Shown piece by piece: positions 34,501 through 45,874 of a DNA stretch of 64,000 nt. Source of the DNA: Termitomyces sp. T153. Lineage: Eukaryota; Basidiomycota; Agaricomycetes; Agaricales; Lyophyllaceae. Numbering within the stretch: the stretch's first letter is position 1; every line of letters starts with the position of its first letter. The stretch is taken from assembly GCA_018296165.2 (NCBI GenBank), contig JACKQL020000031.1, positions 124,001-188,000 on the forward strand, given 5' to 3'. The notes under the pieces are model-generated. The model searched no databases, was not told the origin of the DNA, and saw only the letters and a program-made list of their open reading frames with translations. Both the position numbers and the translations under genes were made by a program.

Positions 34501-35366
34501 TGATTGTCACTAAGAATGGTCTTAGCCTTGTTGTTCTAGACCAGAGTCCAGACTCCATGTGATATGGCTCATGATTGATAAGTTTTATGGTCACTAAAAA
34601 TCCCATGCAAAGGCTATGTTGTTTCAGACCTTGAGGCTAGGCCTCATGTGCTGAATGTTGTAACTTGTGTTATGTCAATTTAATCAGCTGCTGTACAATG
34701 AGAAATGCTGAAAATGGGGCTCAGTGATAAATGGGTCTTATCAATGGATGAGGCCAAGCCAAAGGGAAGATAGGAGCAAAACATTTACTATTTTTATTTA
34801 TGGTCTCCACAAGAGCAAGCACATAAAATGTGATAAGATGCATCAAAACATCATGAGACACCAGGCTATGCTTAGTGTTGGAGATAGTGTCTGACACAAT
34901 ACAATAATAATAGATACTCACAATAGAGTTGGGCAGTGTTGTAATGCAGTAAAAGTGACCACTGTAGTATATGGTGGGCCTGGGACTGATGACAGCATGA
35001 GGAATATTTGGGTGCATAATTCTGATATTACAATCAACAAGCAAACCGGTCATATGCCAAAAGCTTACAGCATTGTTCCTGGTTTGAGGACAAGCAGATC
35101 TATATCCAATTTGTCTTCATTGGGTTTTCTCAGCAAAAAATCATTAACAAAAAGTTTTTATAAAGCAAAGTCATCATAGTTTCCACTTTTTAGCAATGCA
35201 ACAAACCAAAGCTTAACACCAATTTCACTTAGCACAAATGTCCCAAACTGTTGGCATCAATATGCCAATAATAATGAGTGTTTGTGGTGGAAGCCAACTT
35301 CCAATGCATGTCTGATATTGGGTAGAAGTCATTGTTCTTGTAGTAGCAATGACCTTGCACTTTGCT
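31543..35366. other. Helitron 5' region and unassigned AT-rich sequence
   Basis: 31543-32460 should hold the Helitron's upstream exon(s) and promoter on the minus strand. A TATA-like stretch followed by GCGACGACGAATC lies near 32450-32470. From 32.5 to 35.3 kb I see no convincing gene. There is a loosely repeated TTGTGGGAATYAGCATGAT motif (about 32512, 32592, 32630), one open stretch on the minus strand (33260-33069, VQATLQEGPAWVTYSCLLLG), a purine/G-run at about 34130 and an open stretch at 35053-34721. The last two ORFs have protein-like composition but no recognisable family. Confidence 0.35.
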
Positions 35367-36155
35367 CTAGGCAGCTAAATTGCTGGAAAAGGGAGGCACA
35401 GAGAAAGTTTCAATAAATACAGGCAAATCAAGAGTACTTAAAGCTCTCAGATATGAAGATTCCACTATGTGAATAAGATCTTTGGGAGTACTCTTCTTCA
35501 AATGGTCTGGAGTGCACAAGGAGAAGTCTGTGAAGTAAACAACAGGTGGGGATAAGTAGAGATAGGTAGACAGAACCAACAATTGATCAATAAATGGACA
35601 TGTAGAACTATCAAGTGAAAAATCCACTATGAAATTGAGTTATCTTGTTGAGCAAACAGATATGCAACAACAAGCATTTATTGAAACCAGTGTCCATATG
35701 GCTACTGTCACAAACAAGTATACAGGAGTGGACACACAAGAGTCAGGATATTTCTGAGGGCAAAATTGATTGATACTCCTGCTGAGTCAGGACTGTGTAG
35801 ACAGGTGTTCAATTGGAGTGCTTAGCTGCAGTAGCTGCAACAGCAGCATGCATCTGCTTGAACTGGAATAGATTCTTCTTGAGCTATAAAAATGACAATT
35901 AGATGATGTTTGGAATGTCTGATGACAATCATGCACATAAAACATAGGAGTATAACCAAAGAAACCAGTACTTCCAGGCAAAGATATCTCAACTCTTTCA
36001 TCTTCATAAAACACAAATCTTTTGTCAAAATCAAGACAATCATGTTGAAGATGTAGTGGTTCATGCTCATATCATGTAAATATAGTAAATGCCATGAGTG
36101 CTAGCACAACATTCCTGAGATACATGGAAGATTCAAAGGTAAGGTCAATAAAAAC

Positions 36156-37440
36156 CTATTTATGAGAGAACTTTTTATCTGATTTCCTGCTAGCCCACTC
36201 ATCACCTGACCTCTCATCATTGCTATTGTCTATATCAATGTTTGAAACACTATCTGAGGATACAGCTTCTTTGCTCTTAACTTTGGTCTTGCCACACCTA
36301 CCTTTTCCCTTTTTACCTTTAGATGTTGTAGCAGATTTGTCATAGACAGGCTTGACAGCATCAGACATAGCTGCAATGCAAGCAGACAATCTGGAAGGTT
36401 TTTTCAGTGATGTAGTGGCACTATTTGGATGTGGTTCAATATCCTTAGTCAAGTTAGCAACAAAAGAGCCATATCAATCTTTGATGGCATTCTAGAAGTT
36501 AGAGGTTGAAGGAGGAGATGATTGTTGGTTGTCTATTGGTGAAGGGGTACCACCATCCATAACAGGCAAACTGGGTTCATTCATACTTGTAAAGTCTGCA
36601 TCTGCCTCCTGCATCTCTGTATCCAATGAAGGATTGTTGGTCAACCTATTCATATGAGACTTGTTGACAGAAGGCATCATAGTATCCATATGCAAGACTG
36701 TATTTGACTTAAAATAAAGGCTGGGTTGAGGTCCTGATATAGGAGGTAGCATTTGGCTGCAGTCCTAGTTAATAAGATGATATACTCTAAGTCTAAAGAG
36801 TATTGTGTTAGAACAAAAGGAACTGGAAGCATCCACATGAGATGTGAGCAACAGAGCTTGATCAAGAGTATTGCTGACAGGATCCAAGTCCAAGTGATTG
36901 ATAGTAGGGAAAGTGGAAGACAAACCAAGACCAAACATATTTGATTCCAGAAACAAGTTGAACTGCAGAGAAGACAACCCAACACCAAATGCATTTGATA
37001 CCAGAGAAGGGTTGGTGTGTAAAGAAGATGACAAAGATGACATGTCAACACCATGATACATGGGCAACAGGATTTAATGGAGGTTATTGCTAGGAGGACT
37101 GTTATTAAGAACAGGGCAAGTATATGATAATGGGAGACTAAACATATTTGTTACTAGAAACAGGTTATCTGGCAGAGAATATGACCCAAGACCAAACACA
37201 TTTGATACTGGTGAAGGGTTGGCATGTTGAAAAGGTAAAAAAAATGACATGTCAATGCCATCTATATCATGTAGTAACTCCTTATTCAGGAACAAATTAA
37301 GAGAATCAATGCATTTGAGTTTATAGGGTGGGACAAATACAATATCAAACTATGAAGAATCTATTATGTTTGCCTTTGCAATGAGAGATTCTAGAGTAGT
37401 TGATAGTTCTTTGATCAAATTACCTCCTTGTGCAATAGAA
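36156..37440 (-). pseudogene. Decayed unknown gene with a Ser/Asn-rich repeated N-terminal region
   Basis: Not recognised. One reading frame, interrupted by a few stops, runs from about 37440 to 36156. It starts with a helical stretch (IKELSTTLESLIAKANIIDSS), then two diverged copies of a block of about 65-70 residues: DGIDMSFFLPFQHANPSPVS / NVFGLGSYSLPDN and HGVDMSSLSSSLHTNPSLVS / NAFGVGLSSLQFN. This is followed by a Pro/Ser-rich region (NNQQSSPPSTSN-like) and a Lys-rich stretch (SKGKKGKGRCGKTKVKSK) next to an acidic one (SNIDIDNSNDERSGDEW). The pattern suggests a disordered nuclear protein. Pieces of further exons may reach 35367 (DHLKKSTPKDLIHIVESSYL). A solo LTR lies just upstream, at its 5' end. 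Confidence 0.45.
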
Positions 37441-37508
37441 AAGAGCACCTTCTATAGTTCTTAATCTGCTTTCAGAATTATCAAAGGGCATAGTAGACCA
37501 ATTATATG

Positions 37509-38693
37509 TGTCAGGTTTCGCTGACCATGGGGGCTCAGCTACACTGGGCGAGTCCTTACTAGGCAGATGTGATTCCCTGCACTGACAACCGGGCACTCGG
37601 AGGTGTTCCAGACATTGGGGACTTGTGAGAATAGTTGGTGGATGTTGGTCCGAGCAAGTCCAGGGTGGTCCGGAGGAGTAGAGGATGAGTTGCAGGGATG
37701 GGGAATGGGCTTGGCAGGGTTCAGGCATAAGTCTGTGTGTGAGTATTGCAGGTGCAGAGGAGGCGGAGGCTATGCAAATGATGGGAGTGGAACTGGAGTC
37801 CTGATGGGGGATCAATGGGGATTGATAGGGTTCAGAGCCGAGCATGCAGTGAGGTCCGGAGTTGGTGAAAGAGTGTCAGAGGTTTGTAATTGTAATTGCA
37901 GAGTTTGTGAGGGCATTATGGTTGAGAGGACTTGAGCATGATAGACAGAATCAAACAAGATGAGATGGAGTTGAATGAGATGAGACGGAGTCAAACAAGA
38001 TGAGATGGAGTCAAACAAAATGAGATGAAGACAAGATGAGAATGAGAATAGATTCAGGTGGAGACACGGAACGATAATGAAACAATAATGGAATAGAGAT
38101 GAGATAAGACCGGGAGACTGAGAATAAGGAAAATGAGACACAGAACACAAAACATGAGAAGAAACAATCAGAAACACATCAGGCCAGGTAGGTAACTAGA
38201 TAGGTAATCTCAAGACTAGAGTATAAGAAGCTACTCTATGTCTTATATACTGACTACTAAAGAGCTCCAGCAATGTCAGCTGTGGTGGCAGGGCTTGGCA
38301 GAGCTCAACAGAGTCGACGGGTGTCAGTTATGACCAGAGAGTGGGCCGCATTGATATGTTGATGGGATCAATTGTGACGCAGTCCATTCCGAGGTTGTCA
38401 TGATACCCCAGGGTAAGTTGGGGGAGCCAGGGTGTCAAGTTGATGACATGTAATGGGGTCAAGCATGGCGGGGGAGTGGTCCCAGGGGCTCAGGAAGTCC
38501 AGGGAAAGTGTTGGCGGTTGCAGAGAAGATGTCAGAGTTGGCCAGGGGGCCATCAGAGTTAGCCAAGAATGCGTCGGAGTTAGCCAGAGTAGGCGTGGAG
38601 TGCTGGAGAAGTTTGACAAAGTGTCGGGGGAGGTGCTGGAGGGATGTGGGTTTGTCGGGCAATGTACGGGGCTTCAGGGAACAGGTCGTGACA
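37509..38693 (+). repeat. Solo LTR with perfect target-site duplication
   Basis: A 1185-base stretch begins TGTCAGGTTTCGCTGACC and ends GGAACAGGTCGTGACA, with TGTCA/TGACA inverted ends, and is flanked on both sides by ATATG (37504-37508 and 38694-38698). No matching partner LTR or internal region is nearby, so it is a solo LTR left by recombination. It is much richer in CpG than its surroundings. It carries short tandem repeats: GAGATGGAGTCAAACAA units on the plus strand at about 37950-38035, and CAGAGTTRGCCARG units at about 38530-38595. The orientation is not known. Confidence 0.85.
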
Positions 38694-40617
38694 ATATGTT
38701 TTCAAAGCTGTCAGAAAAAAAAAACAAGGAAATAAGTAAATTTCAACTGTTAGATTTGAAAAGTGAATAAATAAAATTAGAATAAATATAATGATGCAAA
38801 AGTAAAAAAAGTGTCTATCTTCAGCAAAGAGTCCTTTCTAGAAAGGTTACCATATTCTTGAGGCAAAAGGAGCATGAGCAGGAATACCATAAAGGTGATA
38901 TACAATGCATTGTGCATGAACATTGAGCACCTATAAGTACCAGTACCCTCTATCACACCTTCATGCATACAGTGCAGATATGCCAACTTCTGTTGGTTGC
39001 TCAACCTACTCTCTCTGACAAAATCAACATGAATACTTTATACTGTGCAACTTCAATGTGATGGAACATACTCATTGATTATTATACTTTCAATGGAGGC
39101 CAGGTCTAACAGCAGATACATGTTACCCTACAAAATAGAAAAGAAACATGAATCATAAAGACAAAGAACTGAATGAAACTATACAACACCTTTAAAAGGC
39201 AGCTAAGATGGAGAGCAGCTGAAGTAAGGTTGATGAGAGTATTGTGGACACTCTTCTTTGATACATGCTTTGCAAGGTCAGAATATAACTCATAAAAGGG
39301 CCAGGAAATTCAGGAGATAGGGACTTTGAAGTCATTTCTTTAATTGAATTAGAGTTAAACTTGCAAAGGTGTTGCATGAGGTTATTTTGAAATTTGCTGA
39401 GAATTGTAGGAAGCAAGTTTAATGGATTTACCAGCTGTACATCAAAGATAAGGGACAGGCATTACAACAACAGATGGGTTTGACAAGTACAGTACAACTG
39501 TTAATTGTTTTCCAACACTGGACCTACAGTGAAAGGCTACTAAGGCTCAGTGCCATCCACTAGCATCTGAACATCTAATACATGATATGCAAGTATGACT
39601 TTGAAAAAAGCTTTGAGTGCTTTGTCCTTGCTTACACAAGTAACAGGCACTCCTCAAAGAGTATCCCAAAAAATTGAAAACACATTAGCAGTAGCCATTG
39701 TATGACTGGCTTTGCCAGATGCAAGGGTACATGCAAGATGCTAAGGGACCAATCAGCATTCAAACAAAATATTTTCAAAATATTTAACAATATCTAGAGT
39801 GTTTGAAACAATATTGGTGTACCAGAAGTAGGAGGCAAACTTAGGTTTACCCACACACAAAGGAGACAAGTTATGATTCATTGCTAAAGGTATGGATTAA
39901 CAGTCATTGTAACAGATGTTGAAAGAATCAAAGGCCAAAGAGCAATTAATAAGCATGTCTCATGCATCTTCATTAATAATTCATTGCTCTAGCAGCACAT
40001 TAATAATAATTTCCATGCCACATCAACACTTGCCAAAATGATAAATGCATATCCACATGACTCTACATAGAGTTGCTGCTGCATCAGCAGTTTATGTAAT
40101 GTTTAAATTTCCCATGATAAAATGCAATCACTGCACATGTTATGTAATATATATTCACATATTCTAATCTTTCTGATTACCTTTTGCCCACCATGATACT
40201 GTCAATACTGAGAGTTTATATTGTGGTTCAGCTCTTTCTTTCTGTTATCAAATGCTCTGTAACAACCTATAACTTGTAAGTATTATCTTACTCTATTTTT
40301 TTTTCTTTGCATTCTGACTTTGTACAAAGGTTTTGGTCTTGGCACACTTCACCTCATTATGCTTGCTGAGTTGATGTTATAGGAATTGGTTCCAGAAATC
40401 ATGAGCCATGCATTTATTTTCCTCTGAGCACTGTTCTGACTCTGTTAAAGAGTGATGCTCTGATTCCAATAAAGAGCAATGCTTGAGCTCTAGCCATTAC
40501 AACATATGTTATATACTACACTTTTTCTTCAACTGGCATATTATACCATGTATTCACTTGTGTCTATTAACTCTTTTCAATGAGTCACTAATCTAAATTC
40601 TTAGGGTCCATCTCCAT
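38694..40617. other. Unassigned AT-rich sequence
   Basis: No gene that I can support. A minus-strand stretch (39004-38777, SNQQKLAYLHCMHEGVIEG) has protein-like composition and may be an exon of the decayed gene split by the solo LTR. Another (39416-39192) is weaker. The rest is AT-rich with many stops in all frames. Confidence 0.35.
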
Positions 40618-42527
40618 TTGATGAGGCACTTGTTTTTGTGCTATAACTGCACTGTCATATATTGCAAGCAAATGCATGGGATTCCCTTGACCAGGTGTGT
40701 TGTCCATTTAAATTTGTGCTCTCCAGGATTTATTGCTGAAGCATTGATGAGGGATTACTTTGTTCCAGATACATGGCCTGACTTCAGATATTTTATCATC
40801 ATAAGACTGAACCTCACCTCTGTTTGTTTAACCTTTTGTTATATAATGGTTGAACAAAGACTGTCTGCTGTTAAACTATGTATGAGCTCTGAAAAGCTAT
40901 ATTGTCTCAATTCAATATATCCTGGTGTGGAACAGGGGAAGATGGATGTGTCCTTGTTGTACTCACTCTCTATGCTAGATATTAGGCTATTTATTACATT
41001 AGCTGCAACTGATTTTGACAAAAGTACAGTATTCGGAGTTGTTGAACACTTAGCTGATGTGGATCTGTGAGGATATCCAGATGTATCTGAGTATGTTCAA
41101 GCCAAACTTCTGCTCTCACTGCTGTCATCTTGTCTGCCTATTCATTATTTGTGCAAAGTTGCTTATCAACACATTATAATACTACCTGGCCATTTTAGTA
41201 AATATTTTGCTAATACCATATTTGCTTCACATAGTTGTTACAGATGCAATGATTACACCACTTTGTTGAGGCCTGTATCACTTTCTAAGAAAGCTTGTAT
41301 GTGTAACAAGCACTGTGCACAAATTGGAGGTGGTAAAAGTTACATGTTTTCCTATGCAGATGTTTTACTGCATTTACACAGTAGTGCCATTGATGTATGT
41401 GACTGCTTTATATACAAGTTTATCAATCATGTCAATGATGTAGGTATTCCTACTTATCCTGTCACCTCTTATTATATACATGCTCTGCTCTCTTTGTCTG
41501 TTTTGGCTCAGCATCTCATAGTCCAGCAAATATGCATGGTGGCCCAATGTTATGGCATGGTTCTGTCAAAAACCTTCTGCAAGACAGATGCATCAAGGGT
41601 CTTTGCAAATCATAGTTGCCCAGGGTGTCCTGATTTGGTAACCATGTTAAAAGCTGAACTTAGTACTCAGGCAAAAGACATTCAAAGATGGGCTGCTGCT
41701 TGTAAGAGAGCAAAGCCAATTGAACTTCAGAACAACATGCTTTGTATTAGCAATGACAATGCATTTTCTCTGTTCCCTCTTTCTCAGGATTTGATGGTGC
41801 ATATTATAAGGGAGTTTTATGCTGATTTCAGTCCAGAGTCTATTGAAGAAGCAGAGTGTGCAGTATGTAGTCTTTATGTCCATTGAAAGACATGAGACCC
41901 CTAAAAAGTCTGAAGAGGTTGTTCGGTGCATTGTGTGTCAAGGGTGTTACCAGAATTGAGAGAAAGGTGTTGTCTGATTGTGTGAGGGATATGAGCAGAC
42001 CTGTCATTGATCACACATATAAATTGGTCTGTTATGAATGTAGATTGTTTCTGTTGAAGGGTAAAGTACCAAAACTTACATTAGCAAATGGTTTTTGGAT
42101 TGGGCCTGTACCAGATGTTTCAAAGGGATTGAACTGAGTAGAGCAACTACTTGTAGCCAAGGTTTGTAGGTCTCTATGCTATACACATGTGTTGTTATCT
42201 GGTCTCAAACAAATGAAAGCACATTTAATTGCTTTTCATTCACCTGTTGAAAAAGTCTATGACATGCTTCCTCTGCCTCACAATGACATGGATGATGTAT
42301 TAGCTGTCTTATTCACTGGACCTTGTCAGCCTACAGAGGACAAATTTAAATGCTTGCTCTTGCTTGTATGCCAAAATGTAGTCAAGAGTGCTCTAAATTG
42401 GCTCAAACTCAACCATGCTGACTCTGAGTCTGATGCTATGATTGCCACATGGATCTTGATGATAGAAGACTTGATATTTGACTTGGTTGTAAGCTTTTGT
42501 GTTCAGAATTCTTTGAACATCTCATAG
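40618..42527 (+). pseudogene. Helitron-associated DUF6570-like protein fragment
   Basis: Open segments on the plus strand form one degenerate gene: 40618-41886 in one frame with a stop near 41070, then, after a frameshift near 41883, 41883-42527 with one TGA near 42135. The best-conserved part is LANGFWIGPVPD, VEQLLVAKV, FHSPVEKVYDMLPLPHNDMDDVLAVLFTGPCQPTEDKFK and VVKSALNWLKLNHAD. This matches the pattern I know from the DUF6570 region found ahead of the Helitron Rep domain in many basidiomycete proteins. The Rep and helicase parts are absent downstream, so this is the 5' remnant of a second Helitron in opposite orientation to the first. Cys-rich stretches (CMCNKHC, CPGCPD) lie upstream. Confidence 0.6.
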
Positions 42528-42837
42528 AGAGGTCTGGTGCAGTCAAAATGACTCAATGAAGAATAGTCATTGCTGGCACCACTACAGCTAAAAGCTGAAT
42601 GTTTCCCCTATACATTAAAAATCAACAATAACTTCATCTGATTAAAACTACACATACCATGTCAATTCATCAGCTTCAGCATTGGTCTTATGATAGTCAT
42701 CCTTCACTTGTTGAAAAAGTTCATCTAAACATGCTTTTGTTTTCCTCAATTTGTCAAATATATGACAAATATATATGCTAGGCCAAACCTGCACCACATT
42801 TCTGTCAATTCTCTAAAACCATCATAAAGGCATGTAA

Positions 42838-43142
42838 CTTACCTCAACAAGCTTGGACTTTTCATCATATCTCCACAAAACAGCAATGATAGTGATGCCC
42901 TTTTCTTCTTTACAAAGCTTAGCTTTGGCTTTCTTCTGCTGCCATTCAAGAGTGATCTGGCATGCTCTCAAAAGATTGTTGAATTCATTACTAGAGCTTG
43001 GTGTTTGAACTGTATAAGGAGGACAAATATGAAGTCTAGTATCCAATGCATGTACACAATGAGCTTCTGTCTGAGATAGTATATCTGAAACCAAGTCTGC
43101 AGTGTTGTCATGGTCTTGTACTCTAGACACATCTGAAGAAAC
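42838..43142 (-). pseudogene. Exon of an unknown minus-strand gene split by gypsy-B
   Basis: Not recognised. The minus-strand exon reads SSDVSRVQDHDNTADLVSDI, HCVHALDTRLHICPPYTVQ, FNNLLRACQITLEWQQKKAK, GITIIAVLWRYDEKSKLVE and ends at a GTAAGT donor near 42838. Gypsy-B is inserted just before it. When the element and one target-site copy are removed, the frame continues upstream into 49326-49420 (ISMVENQPQVPCEIFTLPRVAH) with a single TAG between. It is a protein-like, probably once-expressed exon without a known domain. It may belong to the same transposon or captured-gene block as the integrase-core gene next to it. Confidence 0.5.
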
Positions 43143-43508
43143 TGTTAGGGGACTTCTATTTCCAACCTTTGTGACTGGTTCCAGCACCTCTGCAGCTTGT
43201 TCGACATCTCTGGAGCTCTTTCCAGAACCCCAGAGATCTCCAGAGAACTGCAGAGTTCGTATTACCTCAACAACCATTGCCCTAGGGTTAGGAGTAGCTC
43301 TGGTCACCTGTACAGTAGTTCCCATGCCTCCACCACCTACTGATGCACTGCACCAAGCAGTGGGGATCCTTAAACTTGTTCTCTTTGGATTCCCCTCTGC
43401 TAGGTGATTAGTTACTGATTGTATTGTTATCTACTCTGCTAATATACTTCAGATTCCCCTCTGCTAGCTGCATGACTCTGATCCACTGCCCCAGAGGTTG
43501 CCCTTACA
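43143..43508 (+). repeat. gypsy-B 5' LTR
   Basis: 366 bases, paired with 48957-49325. It is CpG-poor, with differences from its partner mostly of the C/T and G/A kind. Ends are TG..CA. Confidence 0.9.
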
Positions 43509-43614
43509 GTAGAACAAGTCTCCTAAAACTGGCCTGGAAGCCCTGCATAGCTTTAAGGAACCTCTAAGCCACTATCCATCACTTCTCTGCCAGGATTAAA
43601 TACCACAGAGTTCT

Positions 43615-44838
43615 ATGTCTCAGCTTGCCAACCCAGACACACCCTTGGAGGCCCCAGCCCTGCAGGACAAAGCCTGGACTTGCCTGCTCCACCTAGAGAC
43701 CCAGGTGCAATTAATGCAATCATCTCTTACCCACCATATGACCAAACTCTCTACCCTCTGTCAGACAACAGATCTTATCTTCCAATCTCTTCAGGCACAG
43801 CTAGAACATCTAAGCCCTAACTTCACCCCTCCTGCAGTGGCGGAACCAGCTCTGCCTGTTGCAGCACCTACTCTGGTGGCTCTAGTGAGCCTATGGCCAC
43901 AAATCCCTTGTCCAGCACTGCCAGACACATACAATGGTGCCCGATTCAGCAGGGAGTGATTCCTACAGTCCTGCCTCACCTACATCTACCTCAGCAGGGA
44001 TGCTTTTGACTCCAATGCATTGAAAATAGCCTGGGTGCTGTCATACATAAAGACCAGACATGCCTCCACCTATGTGCTGTGAGTTTTCTGCTATTCCAGA
44101 GATGTGGGGAGCTTTCTGGACTGGGCCACCTTTGAGAAGGACTTTTGCATAGAGTTTTTCCCATTAGACCCCACCAAGATGGCAGCACTGATGCTGCATG
44201 ACAGAGAGCAGTATGGACAAGAAAAGCATATGTTGGATAAATACATTGACTCATTCCAAGCCCTGGTCAAACAGGCTGCCTACCCTGACAGCCTCCAACT
44301 ATGCCTCACCTTCCAGGATGGCTTGCACCCTGCTTTGGTGGAATACATTGACAATCTAATGGAGGGTTGCTCTAATGATAAAAAAATTGCATTGTGCTAT
44401 GAGGTGGCCCAGGACCAGTAGCAACTCATGGAGATACAAAGGGAGCTCCACCACCCTCATTCCATGCTGTGCCCTGCTCTAGTCAGCAACCTCCACCACT
44501 CTGCACCTACTCACCCAGTGCTGGCCCTCACTCCAGCCACCCCCACAGCATGTCCCCTACCACCAGAGACCTCCATGAATGTGGATGCAGCCTGACAACT
44601 CCATGCAGCCCTGCTGTTGTGCCAGAGATGCAAGAAGCCTGGGCACTTTGTGCGGCACTGTCTCCTGGGCCTGGAGGTATGCTACCTCTCCATAGCAGAG
44701 CAGGAGGAACTTCTCCTACAGCTCTTAGCCACAAAAGACACCACTGGAGCTCTGTCACTGGACAAGACCACACTAGAGTTGACTCTAGAGGAAGCCAGCA
44801 TGTGCACCTCACCTCCAGAGCTGGAGGAGGATTTTTAG
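43615..44838 (+). pseudogene. gag: gypsy-B gag, broken
   Basis: Begins MSQLANPDTPLEAPALQ at 43615-43618. A capsid-type region follows (DVGSFLDWATFEKDFCIEFF, LDKYIDSFQALVKQAAYPD, LTFQDGLHPALVEYIDNL), and a CCHC zinc knuckle CQRCKKPGHFVRHC at about 44617-44660, then an acidic Leu-rich tail (DKTTLELTLEEA). Stops occur near 43957, 44080, 44419 and 44595. It is the structural protein of the particle, non-functional here. Confidence 0.8.
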
Positions 44839-45210
44839 TTGAGCAATGGATGAGGTGTATGCCTCTGTTGCTAGGTGCTAACAGGTTCTCTTGTCTGTCA
44901 ATATAAAATGAAAATGCCTTTTCTGATGCCCTTCTTTTTGAGATAGAAGAACCTCAAAGCCCTCCTCTAGACATACAAACACTAACTCCAGAGCCTCTGC
45001 CAAGCTCTCTGACACCTCCAAAGGTCTGACAGTGCAGCCCCACTTGGGCATGTCAAATGCCCCAACAGTATATGATAGCCTCTGGCTTGTCTGCCTATTC
45101 CCTGTACCTTGATGTGAAGATCAAGACAACAGACCTCTGGCTTGTCTGCCCATTCCCTGTACCTTGATGTGAAGATCAAGACAACAGACACCTAGCAAAA
45201 CCATGGAGTC

Positions 45211-45576
45211 ATGGCTCTTCTAGATAGCAGAGCAACAGGACTTTTCCTGGACTCAGAGTTTGTCAAATGCCATGGCCTAACTACACAGCCTCTTTCTAAG
45301 CCCATTCCTATCTATAACATCAATGGAATGCCCAACAAAGCCAGTGCAATTAGCTCCATGGTCAACCTGGTTCTCTGCTATCAAAATCATGCAGAGCATG
45401 TTGTATTTGCCATCACCAGCTTGAAAAGGCAAAACATAATTCTAGAGTTCATGTGGCTCCAAGAGCATAATCCCAAGGTCAATTGGACCAAAGAAGAGGT
45501 GACCATGAGTAGATGCCCCAAGAAGTGCTCCACCTGCACTGCAGAGAACAGAGCAGAGCGTTGGACCCAAGTCTAA
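45211..45576 (+). pseudogene. gypsy-B aspartic protease, active site changed
   Basis: MALLDSRATGLFLDSEFVKCHG corresponds to the usual LIDSGATG(L)FID motif, with the Gly of D-S-G replaced by Arg (codon AGA, one G-to-A step from GGA). The segment continues with SSMVNLVLCYQNHAEHVVFAI and IILEFMWLQEHNPKVNWT, the beta-strands and the LG-W-L-xxHNPxIDW motif of Ty3 proteases. The start is arbitrary because pol is a polyprotein. Confidence 0.8.
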
Positions 45577-45874
45577 GAGCATATAGCCATCTGAGCATGT
45601 TGCACTGGCCCTCTCCCCTTTGCTGATCTAGACCTCCTGAACCCCCTGCTTCTAGTGTTTCCTTGTAGAGAGGCCCTCTATAAGGATAATCAGAGCAATG
45701 GCAGAGCTCCAGAGAAGAAGTATAGAGGGGAGTTTGGTGGTATATGTGAGCTGGAGCTCCTGGAGGAAGCAATAGAGGTGGGGGATCAAATCTATGTTAC
45801 TACTGTCCACTTGCTGCCCTCCATCATAGAGATCAGGGCTAGCCAGACTATGTTCTAGAGGCTGGCCCAGGCCT

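Noticed and set aside
37603..37935. Open frame of 110 codons on the plus strand
   Set aside because: It lies wholly within the solo LTR and has a low-complexity Gly/Trp-rich translation.
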